From an uncultured Methanoregula sp. (GTDB taxonomy: Archaea > Halobacteriota > Methanomicrobia > Methanomicrobiales > Methanospirillaceae), in assembly GCF_963662735.1 (NCBI RefSeq), contig NZ_OY759744.1, positions 1,220,153-1,284,152 on the forward strand: a DNA stretch of 64,000 nt, given 5' to 3'. Shown in pieces: positions 17,776 to 26,656 of this stretch. How positions within the stretch are numbered: the stretch's first letter is position 1; each line of letters begins with the position of its first letter. Below the pieces are notes generated by a model. It had not been told where the DNA came from, did no database searches, and worked only from the letters and a program-made list of their open reading frames with translations. The translations under genes were made by a program, and so were the position numbers.

Positions 17776-19209
17776 ATGGGAAACCTGCTGGATCGAATGG
17801 AACCCCTGCTCGCTGCGATGCCCGCAGTCAAGAGCCCTGAAGGCCACGTTCATTTTAAAAACAAAATTCTCTGGACGTTAGGAATTCTGATTCTGTATTT
17901 TGTCCTGACGAACATTCCGGTATTTGGTCTCGCTCCTGCAAACCAGGATTTGTTTGCAGCATGGCGGGCACTTCTTGCCGGTGCAAGCGGATCGATCGTC
18001 CACCTTGGTATCGGGCCGATCGTCACAGCATCCATCGTGCTCCAGCTCCTCAAGGGTGCAGATATCCTTCACATTGACACGAGCGAGACGCGCGGGCAGG
18101 TCATGTACATGGGTCTGCAGAAGATCCTCATTATCGTGATGATCATCATCGAGGCTGCCCCGAACCTTGTCGGGGGTTTCATGACACCCGATCCCGTTAT
18201 TGCCAGCCAATTCTTTGGCGGCAACCTGTTTGCGGTATCCCTCCTCATATTCCTCCAGATCTGTATCGGAGGCGTTCTCGTCTTCCTTATGGATGAGGTA
18301 GTGACCAAGTGGGGTATCGGCTCCGGGGTGGGTCTCTTCATTATTGCCGGGATATCCCAGGCACTTATCAGCGGGTTCATCAACTGGGCCAAAGTCACCG
18401 ACCAGTATCCGGTCGGATTCTTCCCCCGTCTTATCGCGATAGGTCTTGACGGCGGAAATTATATGACCTACTTTGGAACGCAGACACTTGCGTTCATCAC
18501 GACGGTCGCCATCTTCCTCATCATCGTTTACGTAGAATCCACCCGTATCGAGATTCCCCTCGCCCATGCGCAGATACGCGGGGCCAGGGCCCGGTTCCCG
18601 GTAAAGTTGATCTACGCCAGCGTCCTGCCCATGATCCTTGTCCGGGTCCTGCAGGCCAACATCCAGATGGTGGGGATGTTCCTCTCGAACGTGAACATCA
18701 CCATCTTCGGCACGTTCGAAAACGGGTCGCCGATCAACGGTATCATGTATTATCTGGCTCCCATCAACGGGCCTACGCAATGGATGTGGTGGGTCAATGA
18801 TCTCGGCCACGCCCCATGGCAGGTTCTATTACGTCTGGGAGTAGATACAACATTCATGGTGGTCGGAGGTGCGATCTTCGCGCTCTTCTGGATCAAAACG
18901 GCGGGTCTCGATTCCAAGGATGTAGCCCGGCAGATCCAGCTCTCGGGTATGTCCATCCCTGGCTACCGCAGGAACCCGCAGGTACTGGAAAAGTACCTTG
19001 ACCGGTATATTCCCCGTGTCACGATCATCGGTGGCGTCTTCATTGGTGTGCTCAGTGTTATTGCAAACCTCTTTGGTGTCATCGGTTCCGTGAGCGGAAC
19101 AGGACTGCTCTTGACGGTGAGTATCACCTATCGTCTCTACGAAGAGATCGCAAGCCAGCAGATCATGGAGATGTACCCGTTCATGCGGACATTCTTTGGC
19201 AAAGAGTGA
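17776..19209 (+). CDS. secY: Preprotein translocase subunit SecY
   Basis: 477 aa, the channel subunit of the SecYE-beta translocon. About ten membrane segments are visible, beginning with NKILWTLGILILYFVLTNIP. The plug and second-helix region reads GASGSIVHLGIGPIVTASIV. The cytosolic loop after the eighth helix holds MSIPGYRRNPQVLEKYLDRY, the ribosome-binding region. Its usual archaeal neighbours follow (adkA, DUF106 insertase, cmk). Secure. Confidence 0.97.
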   Translation: MGNLLDRMEPLLAAMPAVKSPEGHVHFKNKILWTLGILILYFVLTNIPVFGLAPANQDLFAAWRALLAGASGSIVHLGIGPIVTASIVLQLLKGADILHIDTSETRGQVMYMGLQKILIIVMIIIEAAPNLVGGFMTPDPVIASQFFGGNLFAVSLLIFLQICIGGVLVFLMDEVVTKWGIGSGVGLFIIAGISQALISGFINWAKVTDQYPVGFFPRLIAIGLDGGNYMTYFGTQTLAFITTVAIFLIIVYVESTRIEIPLAHAQIRGARARFPVKLIYASVLPMILVRVLQANIQMVGMFLSNVNITIFGTFENGSPINGIMYYLAPINGPTQWMWWVNDLGHAPWQVLLRLGVDTTFMVVGGAIFALFWIKTAGLDSKDVARQIQLSGMSIPGYRRNPQVLEKYLDRYIPRVTIIGGVFIGVLSVIANLFGVIGSVSGTGLLLTVSITYRLYEEIASQQIMEMYPFMRTFFGKE

Positions 19210-19229
19210 TTTCTAAAGGAGAGATGCGG

Positions 19230-19802
19230 ATGGTGGGAAAAAAGGTCATCATAACCGGTGTACCGGGGGTCGGCAAGACCACGGTCGTCAACGAGGCATT
19301 GAAGAAGCTTAAGGAGCAGGGTATCGAATACCAATCGATCAACTTCGGCTCGTTCATGTTCGAGGTTGCAAAAAACGACAATGTTGTTGAGAACCGCGAC
19401 CAGATGCGCACGCTGGACCGGGCCGTCCAGAAACGGCTCCAGCAGCGCGCAGCCCAGGCAATTGCCCAGGTATCGGGAAACGTGCTGATCGATACCCATG
19501 CTTCGGTAAAAACGCCCAAGGGTTATCTTGCGGGGCTTCCCGAATGGGTGCTCCGCGAGATCATGCCGGACATTATTGTCCTTGTTGAAACGGATGATGA
19601 CCAGATTCTCATGCGCCGTCTCACTGACGAAACCCGTATTCGCGACAAGGAAGGCTCGCGCTCGATTGGCGAGCACCAGCAGTTCAACCGCTCCATTGCA
19701 GCCGCGTATGCGATGCTGACCGGCTGCACGATAAAAATGATAACAAATCCCGACTTTTTGCTGGAACGCTCATCGTCGGAACTAGCAGACGTCCTCAGGT
19801 GA
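19230..19802 (+). CDS. adkA: Archaeal adenylate kinase
   Basis: 190 aa from the ATG at 19230. AAAGGAGA at 19215-19222 sits about 8 bases before this ATG but only 2 from the earlier ATG at 19224, which decides the start. MVGKKVIITGVPGVGKTTVV contains the P-loop GVPGVGKTT. It converts AMP and ATP into two ADP. The archaeal AdkA type lacks the bacterial LID zinc domain, consistent with this length. Its position after secY is conserved. Confidence 0.94.
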   Translation: MVGKKVIITGVPGVGKTTVVNEALKKLKEQGIEYQSINFGSFMFEVAKNDNVVENRDQMRTLDRAVQKRLQQRAAQAIAQVSGNVLIDTHASVKTPKGYLAGLPEWVLREIMPDIIVLVETDDDQILMRRLTDETRIRDKEGSRSIGEHQQFNRSIAAAYAMLTGCTIKMITNPDFLLERSSSELADVLR

Positions 19803-19806
19803 ACCG

Positions 19807-20418
19807 ATGGATTTTGGAAAAATTTGGGATAAATACGGCATGTACATAGCCCTCGGGTTTATGATGCTGATGATGTTCTCGTACAGCGTCGAATGGCTCA
19901 GGGTAGGCGTTGGCAAGGGCATTGATTCGGCATTTTCGCCCGCGGTCGACGCATTCAAGATTCCTTTCTTCATTCTGATCGTAATTCTGTCAGCATTCAC
20001 GGGTCTCTACTCTTCCATAATCCAGAAATACACTATCGATTATGACAAGATGACCGAGTCCCAGGAGCGCATGAAGGAGTTCCAGAAAGAGTACCGTGAA
20101 GCACAGCTTTCCCAGGATGAGAAGCGGATCAAAAAACTGGATGCAAAGCGGGACCGGGTCATGAAGGAACAGCTGGAAATGTCCCAGCAGCAGTTCAAGC
20201 CCATGGCCTATATCCTTGTCCTGACCGTACCCATCTTTTTCTGGCTCCTCTTCCGGCTCTCCGAGGTCCATACCACGATCACCATGCCGTATCTCGGCAC
20301 CCATAACCTGAACGACGCGGCCCTCTGGATTATTCCTGCATGGATCTTCTGGTACATGATCTGTTCTATTACGCTCAGCCAGGTAATCCGGAAATCCTTG
20401 AACATCGGGGGCCTCTGA
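19807..20418 (+). CDS. DUF106/EMC3-TMCO1-type (Oxa1 superfamily) membrane insertase
   Basis: 203 aa with three clear membrane segments: residues about 12-32 (MYIALGFMMLMMFSYSVEWL), 50-70 (IPFFILIVILSAFTGLYSSI) and 135-155 (YILVLTVPIFFWLLFRL), and a fourth near 178-195. A charged coiled coil (MTESQERMKEFQKEYREAQL) lies between the second and third, as in YidC/Oxa1 relatives. The family inserts membrane proteins. Genes of this type sit next to secY in many archaea, as here. Confidence 0.9.
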   Translation: MDFGKIWDKYGMYIALGFMMLMMFSYSVEWLRVGVGKGIDSAFSPAVDAFKIPFFILIVILSAFTGLYSSIIQKYTIDYDKMTESQERMKEFQKEYREAQLSQDEKRIKKLDAKRDRVMKEQLEMSQQQFKPMAYILVLTVPIFFWLLFRLSEVHTTITMPYLGTHNLNDAALWIIPAWIFWYMICSITLSQVIRKSLNIGGL

Positions 20419-20948
20419 TGCGTATTACCGTGAGCGGGTTGCCCGGAAGCGGGACGACCTCACTCTCACGGTACCTTGCACAGCGCCACGGGTTTGAGAT
20501 GATTTCAGCGGGCGAAGTCTTCCGCCAGCTCGCAAGGGAACACCATATGGAACTGGCCGAATTCGGCCGTCTTGCCGAGGAAGATTCCTCGTACGACAAG
20601 ATGATCGATGCGCGCCAGAAAGAGATTGCCGAATCCAAGGATAACATCCTTGTTGAAGGCCGCCTGTCCGGCTGGATGGTACCGGATGCGGATCTCAAGA
20701 TCTGGCTGTTTGCTCCTATCGACTGTCGTATCCAGCGGATCGCATTCCGCGACCAGGTTGTTGATGAAAATACGGCAAAGCAGCTCACGCTCGAACGCGA
20801 AAAGTGCGAAGCCGGGCGGTACCGCTCATACTACGATATCGACATCAACGACCTTTCTGTCTATCACATGGTTCTCAATTCCGGGCACTGGGGCGTGGAA
20901 GGCCTGGGCTCGATTGTTGATTCCGCAATTGCACAACTCAAATCCTGA
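20418..20948 (+). CDS. cmk: Cytidylate kinase
   Basis: 176 aa from the ATG at 20418, which overlaps the stop of the preceding gene (TGATG). MRITVSGLPGSGTTSLSRYL holds the P-loop GLPGSGTTS typical of archaeal Cmk. NILVEGRLSGWMVPDADLKI is the following conserved block. It phosphorylates CMP/dCMP. It closes the secY-adkA-DUF106-cmk group. Confidence 0.93.
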   Translation: MRITVSGLPGSGTTSLSRYLAQRHGFEMISAGEVFRQLAREHHMELAEFGRLAEEDSSYDKMIDARQKEIAESKDNILVEGRLSGWMVPDADLKIWLFAPIDCRIQRIAFRDQVVDENTAKQLTLEREKCEAGRYRSYYDIDINDLSVYHMVLNSGHWGVEGLGSIVDSAIAQLKS

Positions 20949-21035
20949 AAATCCGGATCGGTTATCTTATCCGTCAGTCTTTTCTATCCCCTCAGCGCTA
21001 TCTATTCTCCAGTAACCGGGATCATGTAAGGACCT

Positions 21036-21485
21036 GTGCTACACCGACGGGAAGTGACGGCTGTGGGGGAAGGTATTGCAATCCAGTGCGTTAAGTCTTG
21101 GAACGTGGAAGAGATCGTGGATCTCTACCGGGCCGGGGGATGGTGGAAAGAGGAGTACAGTCCTGCGGATCTTCCCCGCCTGATCCGGGGAAGTTTTGTT
21201 TTTGTCGTGGCTGTTGACCGGAACAGCGGCCGGGCCGTCGGCATGGGACGCGTGATCTCGGACGGCGTCTCGGACGGGTATATCCAGGATCTCGTGGTAC
21301 TCCCTCCGTTCCGGAAGCAGGGGATTGGGGCACAGATCGTCTCGGCTCTCGTGCAGAAATGCCGGGAATCAGGGGTCTTATGGTTAGGTCTCATTGCCGA
21401 GCCCGGGACAGAACGGTTCTATACCCCGTTTGGATTCTCCCGTCTGGAAGGGCATGTTCCCCTCCTGTTACGGGGTGATCCGTAA
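21036..21485 (+). CDS. GNAT-family N-acetyltransferase
   Basis: 149 aa from a GTG at 21036 preceded by AAGGA; a second GTG at 21054 is possible. The acetyl-CoA-binding motif A is clear: YIQDLVVLPPFRKQGIGAQI (R/QxxGxG/A type). The C-terminal GTERFYTPFGFSRLEGHVPL is the usual GNAT end. Substrate unknown. Its stop overlaps the start of the DUF2156 gene by one base, so the two are co-translated. Confidence 0.85.
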   Translation: MLHRREVTAVGEGIAIQCVKSWNVEEIVDLYRAGGWWKEEYSPADLPRLIRGSFVFVVAVDRNSGRAVGMGRVISDGVSDGYIQDLVVLPPFRKQGIGAQIVSALVQKCRESGVLWLGLIAEPGTERFYTPFGFSRLEGHVPLLLRGDP

Positions 21486-22378
21486 TGCTTCGCCAGGAGG
21501 ATTTCAAACCGGTTACGCTTGCGGACCGGGCCTTTTTCGAGCAGCACTATGCCCTGTACCCGCAGGCGCACAGCGACAACACGTTCACGAACATGGTCTG
21601 CTGGAACCACTATGCGGCATATACCTACGCGTATGTGGAAAAAAATGTCATTCTTGCGAGCACGATTGATGGTGTGACCCGGTTCAGGCCCCCGATAGGC
21701 CCCCGGAATCCTGCCCTCCTCCGGTCCCTGATCCGGCTGGCGTCGGATGTCAGCGACAATGAACCCATCGTGCTCATCGACTGGGACACCGCCCTCTGGA
21801 TGCGGGAGATCTGTCCCGGCATCAATCTCGTCCCGGACCGGAACCATTTCGAGTATGTGTACCGGTCAGCAGATCTTGCCGAACTGCCCGGGAAAAACTA
21901 TCTGACCATCCGTCGCCAGGTCAACAAGTTCCGGCGCAACTGCACCCATGTAGTCGAACCGATTACCCGGGAGAACTGGGAAGAGGTCAAGCGTTTTCTC
22001 ATCGAATGGTGCGAGTGGAAAGGATGCGAAAGCGACCAGGTGCTCGCCCACGAGAAGGAAGCGGTCTTTTTTGCCATCGATCATTTCGATGAACTGCCCC
22101 TGCGGGGCCTGATCATCCGGGTCTTTTCCAAGATCGGCGCCATGGCACTCTTTGAGCCCCTCAACGCGGATACCGCGCTCGTCCATTTCGAGAAGGGCCT
22201 GCCGGATTGCGAAGGGATTTACAAGGCTATCAATGCTGAAACTGCGGCACGGCTCACAAACAAGTTCACGTTCATCAACCGCGAGAGCGACCTTGGTGTC
22301 GCCGGCCTCCGGGAAGCCAAGATGCGCTACCACCCGGACCACATGGTAGAAGTATTTTCGATGAAACTGGATTCCTGA
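21485..22378 (+). CDS. DUF2156 family protein (GNAT-like fold)
   Basis: 297 aa. It opens KPVTLADRAFFEQHYALYPQ and continues SDNTFTNMVCWNHYAAYTYA, the usual start of DUF2156 proteins, which share the fold of the C-terminal domain of phosphatidylglycerol lysyltransferase. Two GNAT-like halves are likely; the second contains ALVHFEKGLPDCEGIYKAIN. These enzymes transfer acyl or aminoacyl groups, but no substrate can be assigned. Cotranscribed with the upstream acetyltransferase. Confidence 0.8.
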   Translation: MLRQEDFKPVTLADRAFFEQHYALYPQAHSDNTFTNMVCWNHYAAYTYAYVEKNVILASTIDGVTRFRPPIGPRNPALLRSLIRLASDVSDNEPIVLIDWDTALWMREICPGINLVPDRNHFEYVYRSADLAELPGKNYLTIRRQVNKFRRNCTHVVEPITRENWEEVKRFLIEWCEWKGCESDQVLAHEKEAVFFAIDHFDELPLRGLIIRVFSKIGAMALFEPLNADTALVHFEKGLPDCEGIYKAINAETAARLTNKFTFINRESDLGVAGLREAKMRYHPDHMVEVFSMKLDS

Positions 22379-22482
22379 GATTCCCTTTTTTAGAAGCAGT
22401 TCATATGTTCGTGGCGTAACGGGAATGGTGCGCCGGTTTCTTTGATATTTAAAAAATGGGGGGTTGGTTGTGGCTGCCCTTT

Positions 22483-23079
22483 TCAGATCATCTTTGTATA
22501 AGCGAGAACACCCGAGGCAATGATCTGGACGGCGATGGCGGCAACGAGCATCCCTAACACTTTTCCCATGATGTCCGTGACCACTTCACCAAGAATGCGC
22601 TGGATCGTGCTGGCATAATAGAGGACGAGCCACGTAGCCAGCAGGGCGAGGGTGATTGCGATGAACGGGATGAGGAGTCCGTAATCCCGCGAGAGGAGCA
22701 TCACGGTTGTGATCGTCCCGGGACCGCAGAGAAGGGGAGTGCCGATAACAACACCCACCGCGGTATTTGCACGTTCTTTGCAGTGCCCGAGCTCAATACC
22801 CATGGCGTATTGCAGACCCAGGAGGAAGAGAAGTATACCGCCGGCAATCTGGAATGCCGGCAGTTTCAGCCCGAGAATAGTGAAAATCGTGGTATTGAAG
22901 ACAAGGAACAGGTACATCAACCCACCGGCTACAGCGACGGCGATGAATGCCTGCTTGTGGATCTCCGCTGATGTCTGCCCCTTTGTCATGGCTGCAAAGA
23001 TCGGTACGGACAACAGCGGGTCGAGGATGATGAACAGGGCGGAGAATGTATAGATGATTCCGGGAATAAGGTCCTGCAT
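22483..23079 (-). CDS. MarC-family integral membrane protein
   Basis: 198 aa from the ATG at 23079, giving MQDLIPGIIYTFSALFIILD. Six membrane segments are apparent, with conserved DPLLSVPIFAAMT in the first loop and GTPLLCGPGTITTVMLLSRD in the middle, both MarC landmarks. The MarC family has no established transport substrate, and its link to antibiotic resistance has been withdrawn. Starts further upstream lack membrane character and a ribosome binding site. Confidence 0.88.
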   Translation of the reverse strand: MQDLIPGIIYTFSALFIILDPLLSVPIFAAMTKGQTSAEIHKQAFIAVAVAGGLMYLFLVFNTTIFTILGLKLPAFQIAGGILLFLLGLQYAMGIELGHCKERANTAVGVVIGTPLLCGPGTITTVMLLSRDYGLLIPFIAITLALLATWLVLYYASTIQRILGEVVTDIMGKVLGMLVAAIAVQIIASGVLAYTKMI

Positions 23080-23413
23080 ATTCTGATAAGAAATTGCGCT
23101 CTGATTGCGGATAAAATAACGGGTCTGGTCCCGGATCAGCCTGCAACGCCCCCAGCGGACCACGAACCCCATGATGAATACGGGCCTGCGATCCCGCTGA
23201 CCCCGGGGTTGAACAGTTGTGAGCCCCGGTGATCGTTTGTATATCCCTGTCTCATCCGTTGGCGTCCGGTCTGTTGCTCCTTCAATTGACCGCCGTTCAG
23301 GTACTGACCGTTGCAGTATCCATAATATATATTATCCTGTATCTTCCATCATCCCTTGTGACGGATTGTGCTCCGGGCCAGGTTCCGGGGTAATCCGGCA
23401 GGACCGTGAACGT
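23080..23413. promoter_or_regulatory. Divergent promoter region, MarC / di-rubredoxin
   Basis: Non-coding. A strong TATA-like run (CATAATATATATTATCC) at about 23319-23335 fits transcription of the di-rubredoxin gene with a leader of some 60 bases. No small gene is evident. Confidence 0.5.
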
Positions 23414-24016
23414 ATGGTAAAAACCACCGCAACCAAACCAAAGAGTGTCAAAGCGAAGACTGCAAAGCCGGCTGCGGCAAAAAAAGGCGTTGCCGTGGCA
23501 GCAAAGAAAGTCACAGCCACGAAGAAAGCCTTGGCAGTCCCGGTAAAGAAAGCCGTAAAGACGGTAAAAAAACCCGTCCGGAAACCGGCGGCAAAAGCGC
23601 CGGTGAAGAAGGCCGGAGCAAAAAAGGCGGGTAAGACTCCCGTCAGGTACCGGTGCAAGCTGTGCGGGTATATCTACTCCCCTCTCCGGGGCGAACCGCA
23701 CAACGGTATCCCGGAAGGCACGGAATTTGACGATCTCCCCGAAAGCTATGTCTGCCCCGTCTGCGGCCAGCAGGGAAAGGGCAGGATCGGCAAATGGGGT
23801 TTTGAAGAGTGGCGCCCGACGAGGTACATCTGTTCGGTCTGCAGCTATGTCTACGATGAGAAGCGGGGCGAACCTCACCGGGGCATTAAGGCCGGGACAA
23901 AGTTCGAGGATCTCCCGGACGATTATACCTGCCCGGTCTGTGCCATAGATCCCAAGATCCGTGTGCAGTTTGGCAGGGTATTCAAACAGGGATTCGAACC
24001 CCTTTACCTCGGGTGA
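23414..24016 (+). CDS. Double rubredoxin-like protein with lysine-rich N-terminal tail
   Basis: 200 aa from the ATG at 23414. Residues 1-76 are a low-complexity basic tail ([20 protein letters not shown]). Two rubredoxin modules follow: [10 protein letters not shown] with CPVCG (about 79-130) and [10 protein letters not shown] with CPVC (about 140-190), each with the CxxC pairs of an Fe(Cys)4 site. Rubredoxins carry single electrons, often to oxygen- or peroxide-detoxifying enzymes. The tail resembles that of eL32 and HdrA in this window. Whether it directs the protein to nucleic acid or a partner is unknown. Confidence 0.85.
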   Translation: MVKTTATKPKSVKAKTAKPAAAKKGVAVAAKKVTATKKALAVPVKKAVKTVKKPVRKPAAKAPVKKAGAKKAGKTPVRYRCKLCGYIYSPLRGEPHNGIPEGTEFDDLPESYVCPVCGQQGKGRIGKWGFEEWRPTRYICSVCSYVYDEKRGEPHRGIKAGTKFEDLPDDYTCPVCAIDPKIRVQFGRVFKQGFEPLYLG

Positions 24017-24183
24017 TTCACTCCCAATCTTTTTTAGGCTGCCTTCCTGTGACAGGTTTCATCACAGTTCGTCAGACCGGAACTATAACGGAAAAACGCA
24101 CGATCTTATAATCTTATACATCCATGCTTGATTATAACTGTACGATTTCATCGTCGTAACTGCGGTGTCGGGAGGGCCACCGG

Positions 24184-24636
24184 ATGCAGGATCCCAATTC
24201 AGTCATGCAACAAAAACAGGCAGCACTGGCAAAGTTCCTTGGTATCCCCCAAGAGTCCCTCCGGGAATCCAGCGGCTCACTCTATACCTTCAAGGCGTTT
24301 TTTCACGGGAACGATGAAGCCTATCTCGTGCTCACCGACAGCGAAGCCACGGCAGCTGCGGGACACGCGGTGCAGGAGAAACTCTGGCTTATCAGCCTCG
24401 AGACCCTTTTTGCGTACTTCAACATCGATGCGTATCCGGCGGATGTTTTAGGAAAAATGAAGACCCGGGAGATCCGGCGCGTGAACGACGAGCTCAAGGC
24501 GCTCATCTACAACACGTCCGGCATGGAGGTGCTCAAAGAGAAGATGCTTGCTTTTGGCAACCGGAAGAACCTCCTTGCGGACTACGACCAGATGGAATAT
24601 TACCAGGACGGGTATTTCATCTACCGGCTCTACTAG
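24184..24636 (+). CDS. Conserved hypothetical protein
   Basis: 150 aa with a good ribosome binding site (GGAGGG at 24171-24176) before the ATG. I recognise no domain. It appears soluble and mixed alpha/beta, without cysteine clusters or membrane segments; the C-terminus is tyrosine-rich (YDQMEYYQDGYFIYRLY). Codon use matches its neighbours. It stands alone between the di-rubredoxin gene and a surface-protein gene. Confidence 0.7.
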   Translation: MQDPNSVMQQKQAALAKFLGIPQESLRESSGSLYTFKAFFHGNDEAYLVLTDSEATAAAGHAVQEKLWLISLETLFAYFNIDAYPADVLGKMKTREIRRVNDELKALIYNTSGMEVLKEKMLAFGNRKNLLADYDQMEYYQDGYFIYRLY

Positions 24637-24774
24637 GGCAGGCATACCGCGTTTCTCTTTTCTCAATCTTTTTTGGAACCATTTGTTCCTACCTGAATAT
24701 CGCGTTTCTCCCGTAGATGTGATGCTGATGGGAAGGCGAATCTATAAACCTGCCGGCAGTTTATTTTGTAGCTG

Positions 24775-25476
24775 ATGATGATCCAAACCCCCTTTTCCCG
24801 GCTCCCATCCACGGTCTTGTGCCTTGTGATCATTGCATTTGCTTTCCTGTCCGGCGTGCTCGTCGGCCCGGTATCCGCTGCCCCGGACCAGACGAACTTC
24901 GAAGCCTACCTGGGAGACACCATCGACCTCCATGGGGTATCCTATTCGGGTGACCAGGTCTACCTCTTCATGACGGGTCCCGGCCTCCCGGCAAACGGGG
25001 TAACCCTGTACGATACTACGCTCCGGGCCGATCAGGGACATTTCACTATCGTAGGTCTGGACAGCGACCAGACCTGGTCCATGAAATGGGATACCAACCG
25101 GATATATAACCAGATCAAACCGGGAGGGACCTACAATATCTACGTGAGTACCACGCCAACGGATCTCTCCGGCCTTGCCGGGGGCTACAAGATGCTCACG
25201 GTCTACCTCAAGGACCCGGGACCGAGGAACGGCGTCAGTATCAGTGCACAGGGAGCGTACACGCTGAATCCCGAGAACCACATCTCGACTGCCAGGCCTA
25301 CCACGGTTATCGTTACCACGGTTGCCACACCGGCCCCGGCCAATACCACCGTTCCTACGCCAGAACCATCAACTCCCGTCCCGACAAAAAAGAGCGGACC
25401 AGCCCCGTTCATGGCGATCACCGCTATTGCAGCAGGAGCCCTTGCCCTCGCCGCACACCGGAAGAGAAATTCCTGA
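24775..25476 (+). CDS. Secreted, membrane-anchored surface protein
   Basis: 233 aa. A signal peptide is clear (TVLCLVIIAFAFLSGVLVGP, cleavage likely after VSAA near residue 36). The exported domain is about 140 residues, followed by a Thr/Pro-rich stalk (TTVPTPEPSTPVPTKK) suited to O-glycosylation, and a C-terminal hydrophobic helix with a basic end (FMAITAIAAGALALAAHRKR). This tripartite plan is typical of methanogen S-layer-associated proteins; a DUF3821-like domain is possible but not certain. TCTATAAACC at 24741-24750 is the likely TATA box and implies an almost leaderless message. Confidence 0.8.
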   Translation: MMIQTPFSRLPSTVLCLVIIAFAFLSGVLVGPVSAAPDQTNFEAYLGDTIDLHGVSYSGDQVYLFMTGPGLPANGVTLYDTTLRADQGHFTIVGLDSDQTWSMKWDTNRIYNQIKPGGTYNIYVSTTPTDLSGLAGGYKMLTVYLKDPGPRNGVSISAQGAYTLNPENHISTARPTTVIVTTVATPAPANTTVPTPEPSTPVPTKKSGPAPFMAITAIAAGALALAAHRKRNS

Positions 25477-25532
25477 TTTTTCCCCTCATTTTAAACAGGA
25501 AGGTATTATCATACCCCGTTGTACATGGTAAT

Positions 25533-26168
25533 ATGAGCGGTATGGACGTACCTGCATTACTGGACAAGGCGCATCACCTCATGAAGGTCGGGCGCTATGA
25601 CGACGCTATTGCCCTGTACGATACAGTTATCGAGGTGAACGGGAACAATACGACCGCCCTTGAGAACAAAGGCAAGTGCTACTATTATCTCGGCCGGCAT
25701 GAAGATGCTCTCGCCACGTACGACAAGGCCCTTTTCATCAACCCCAACCTCATCACGGTCTGGTTCGAGAAGGGTTATACCCTGCGGAAGATCCACCGGC
25801 ACGAGGATGCGATCAGCTGTTTCGAACATGCCCTGAACATCGATCCGGAATATACCTTCGCCCTTGCCAACAAGGGGTATTCCTTAAACGAGCTCGGGCG
25901 GTACGAGGAAGCCATCGCCTGTTTCGACCAGATCCTCAAAGACAGCCCGAAGAATATCCGGGCCATGACCTCGAAAGGTATTGCCCTGCGGGAACTCGGG
26001 AAAAACGAAGAGGCGCTCAAGTATTTCGACAAGGCCCTTGACTTCAACCCGGTCAACTCGTTTGTCTATTACAACAAGGCAATCGCACTGCGTAACCTTG
26101 GCCGGTCCCGGGAAGCCGACGAGAGTATCAGGATCGTCAATATTCCCCAGGGCCCGAGGAAAACATAA
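25533..26168 (+). CDS. Tetratricopeptide repeat protein
   Basis: 211 aa made of about six 34-residue TPRs, e.g. GRYDDAIALYDTVIEVNGNN, GRHEDALATYDKALFINPNL and GRYEEAIACFDQILKDSPKN. TPR solenoids mediate protein-protein contacts. No signal peptide or second domain is present, and the partner is unknown. It precedes the AT-rich islet. Confidence 0.9.
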   Translation: MSGMDVPALLDKAHHLMKVGRYDDAIALYDTVIEVNGNNTTALENKGKCYYYLGRHEDALATYDKALFINPNLITVWFEKGYTLRKIHRHEDAISCFEHALNIDPEYTFALANKGYSLNELGRYEEAIACFDQILKDSPKNIRAMTSKGIALRELGKNEEALKYFDKALDFNPVNSFVYYNKAIALRNLGRSREADESIRIVNIPQGPRKT

Positions 26169-26422
26169 CCTCCTGGCCATTTTCCGGTGGCTGTCATCTT
26201 TCTTTTTGTTTTGTCACGTATTTTCATGAAGGTGTCTTTACGGTCCGGTGCTCATCGCGATCGAAGATATACAGGAAATACCCAACACATCCTCTTATTC
26301 TGCCGGGTTTCAGGAAAGAAGCTCAGCCTGATGGCCGCGATTTCAAAAAATGTCGGCAGGAGTGCCGGTAAAAATCAAAAAAAATTAGATTAATTTGAAA
26401 TTCTCAATTATCGTCGGATAAT

Positions 26423-26472
26423 GTCGAAAAAATAGGTAAAATCCCCAATTGGCAAGGAATTAAAAATTTTAA
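26423..26472. repeat. Degenerate ~50-bp repeat, copy A
   Basis: Begins GTCGAAAAAATAGGTAAAAT and continues with a CCCC...AAGGAATT stem. It aligns with copies at 26511-26558 and 27691-27740, which share the GTCGAAAAAA/AGGTTAATCCCC/AGGGAT/TAATT order. Confidence 0.55.
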
Positions 26473-26510
26473 TCTTCTATCGACGGATGGTTTAAATCAC
26501 ACTTTTTCAT

Positions 26511-26558
26511 CGTTTAAAAGAGGTTAATTCCCAGTTGTCAGGGATAAAAAATAATTAT
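26511..26558. repeat. Degenerate ~50-bp repeat, copy B
   Basis: Reads CGTTTAAAAGAGGTTAATTC, then CCAGTTGTCAGGGAT and AAAAAATAATTAT. The ATTCCC...GGGAT arms can pair. Closest to copy C. Confidence 0.55.
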
Positions 26559-26656
26559 GTATATTATCCCGCAGGATATTGATGAAAAATCTGAAAATAC
26601 AAATCCTTTAGGTAAGTATATGGTTTAAAAAAAATACAATATTCCTTTAGAAAAAA

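Larger units (their letters stand above)
26169..26656. other. AT-rich intergenic region with repeats
   Basis: 488 bases, clearly more AT-rich than the genes upstream from about 26380 on. It contains a perfect hairpin ATTATC-GTCG-GATAAT (26407-26422) and two copies of the ~50-bp repeat listed separately. An AT-rich run near 26618-26640 (TTTAAAAAAAATAC) is the probable promoter of the following gene. No gene seen. Confidence 0.55.

Noticed and set aside
23990..24010. GGATTCGAACCCC-like string as the T-arm of a tRNA
   Set aside because: It lies in frame at the end of the di-rubredoxin gene and no acceptor, D or anticodon arms can be built around it.
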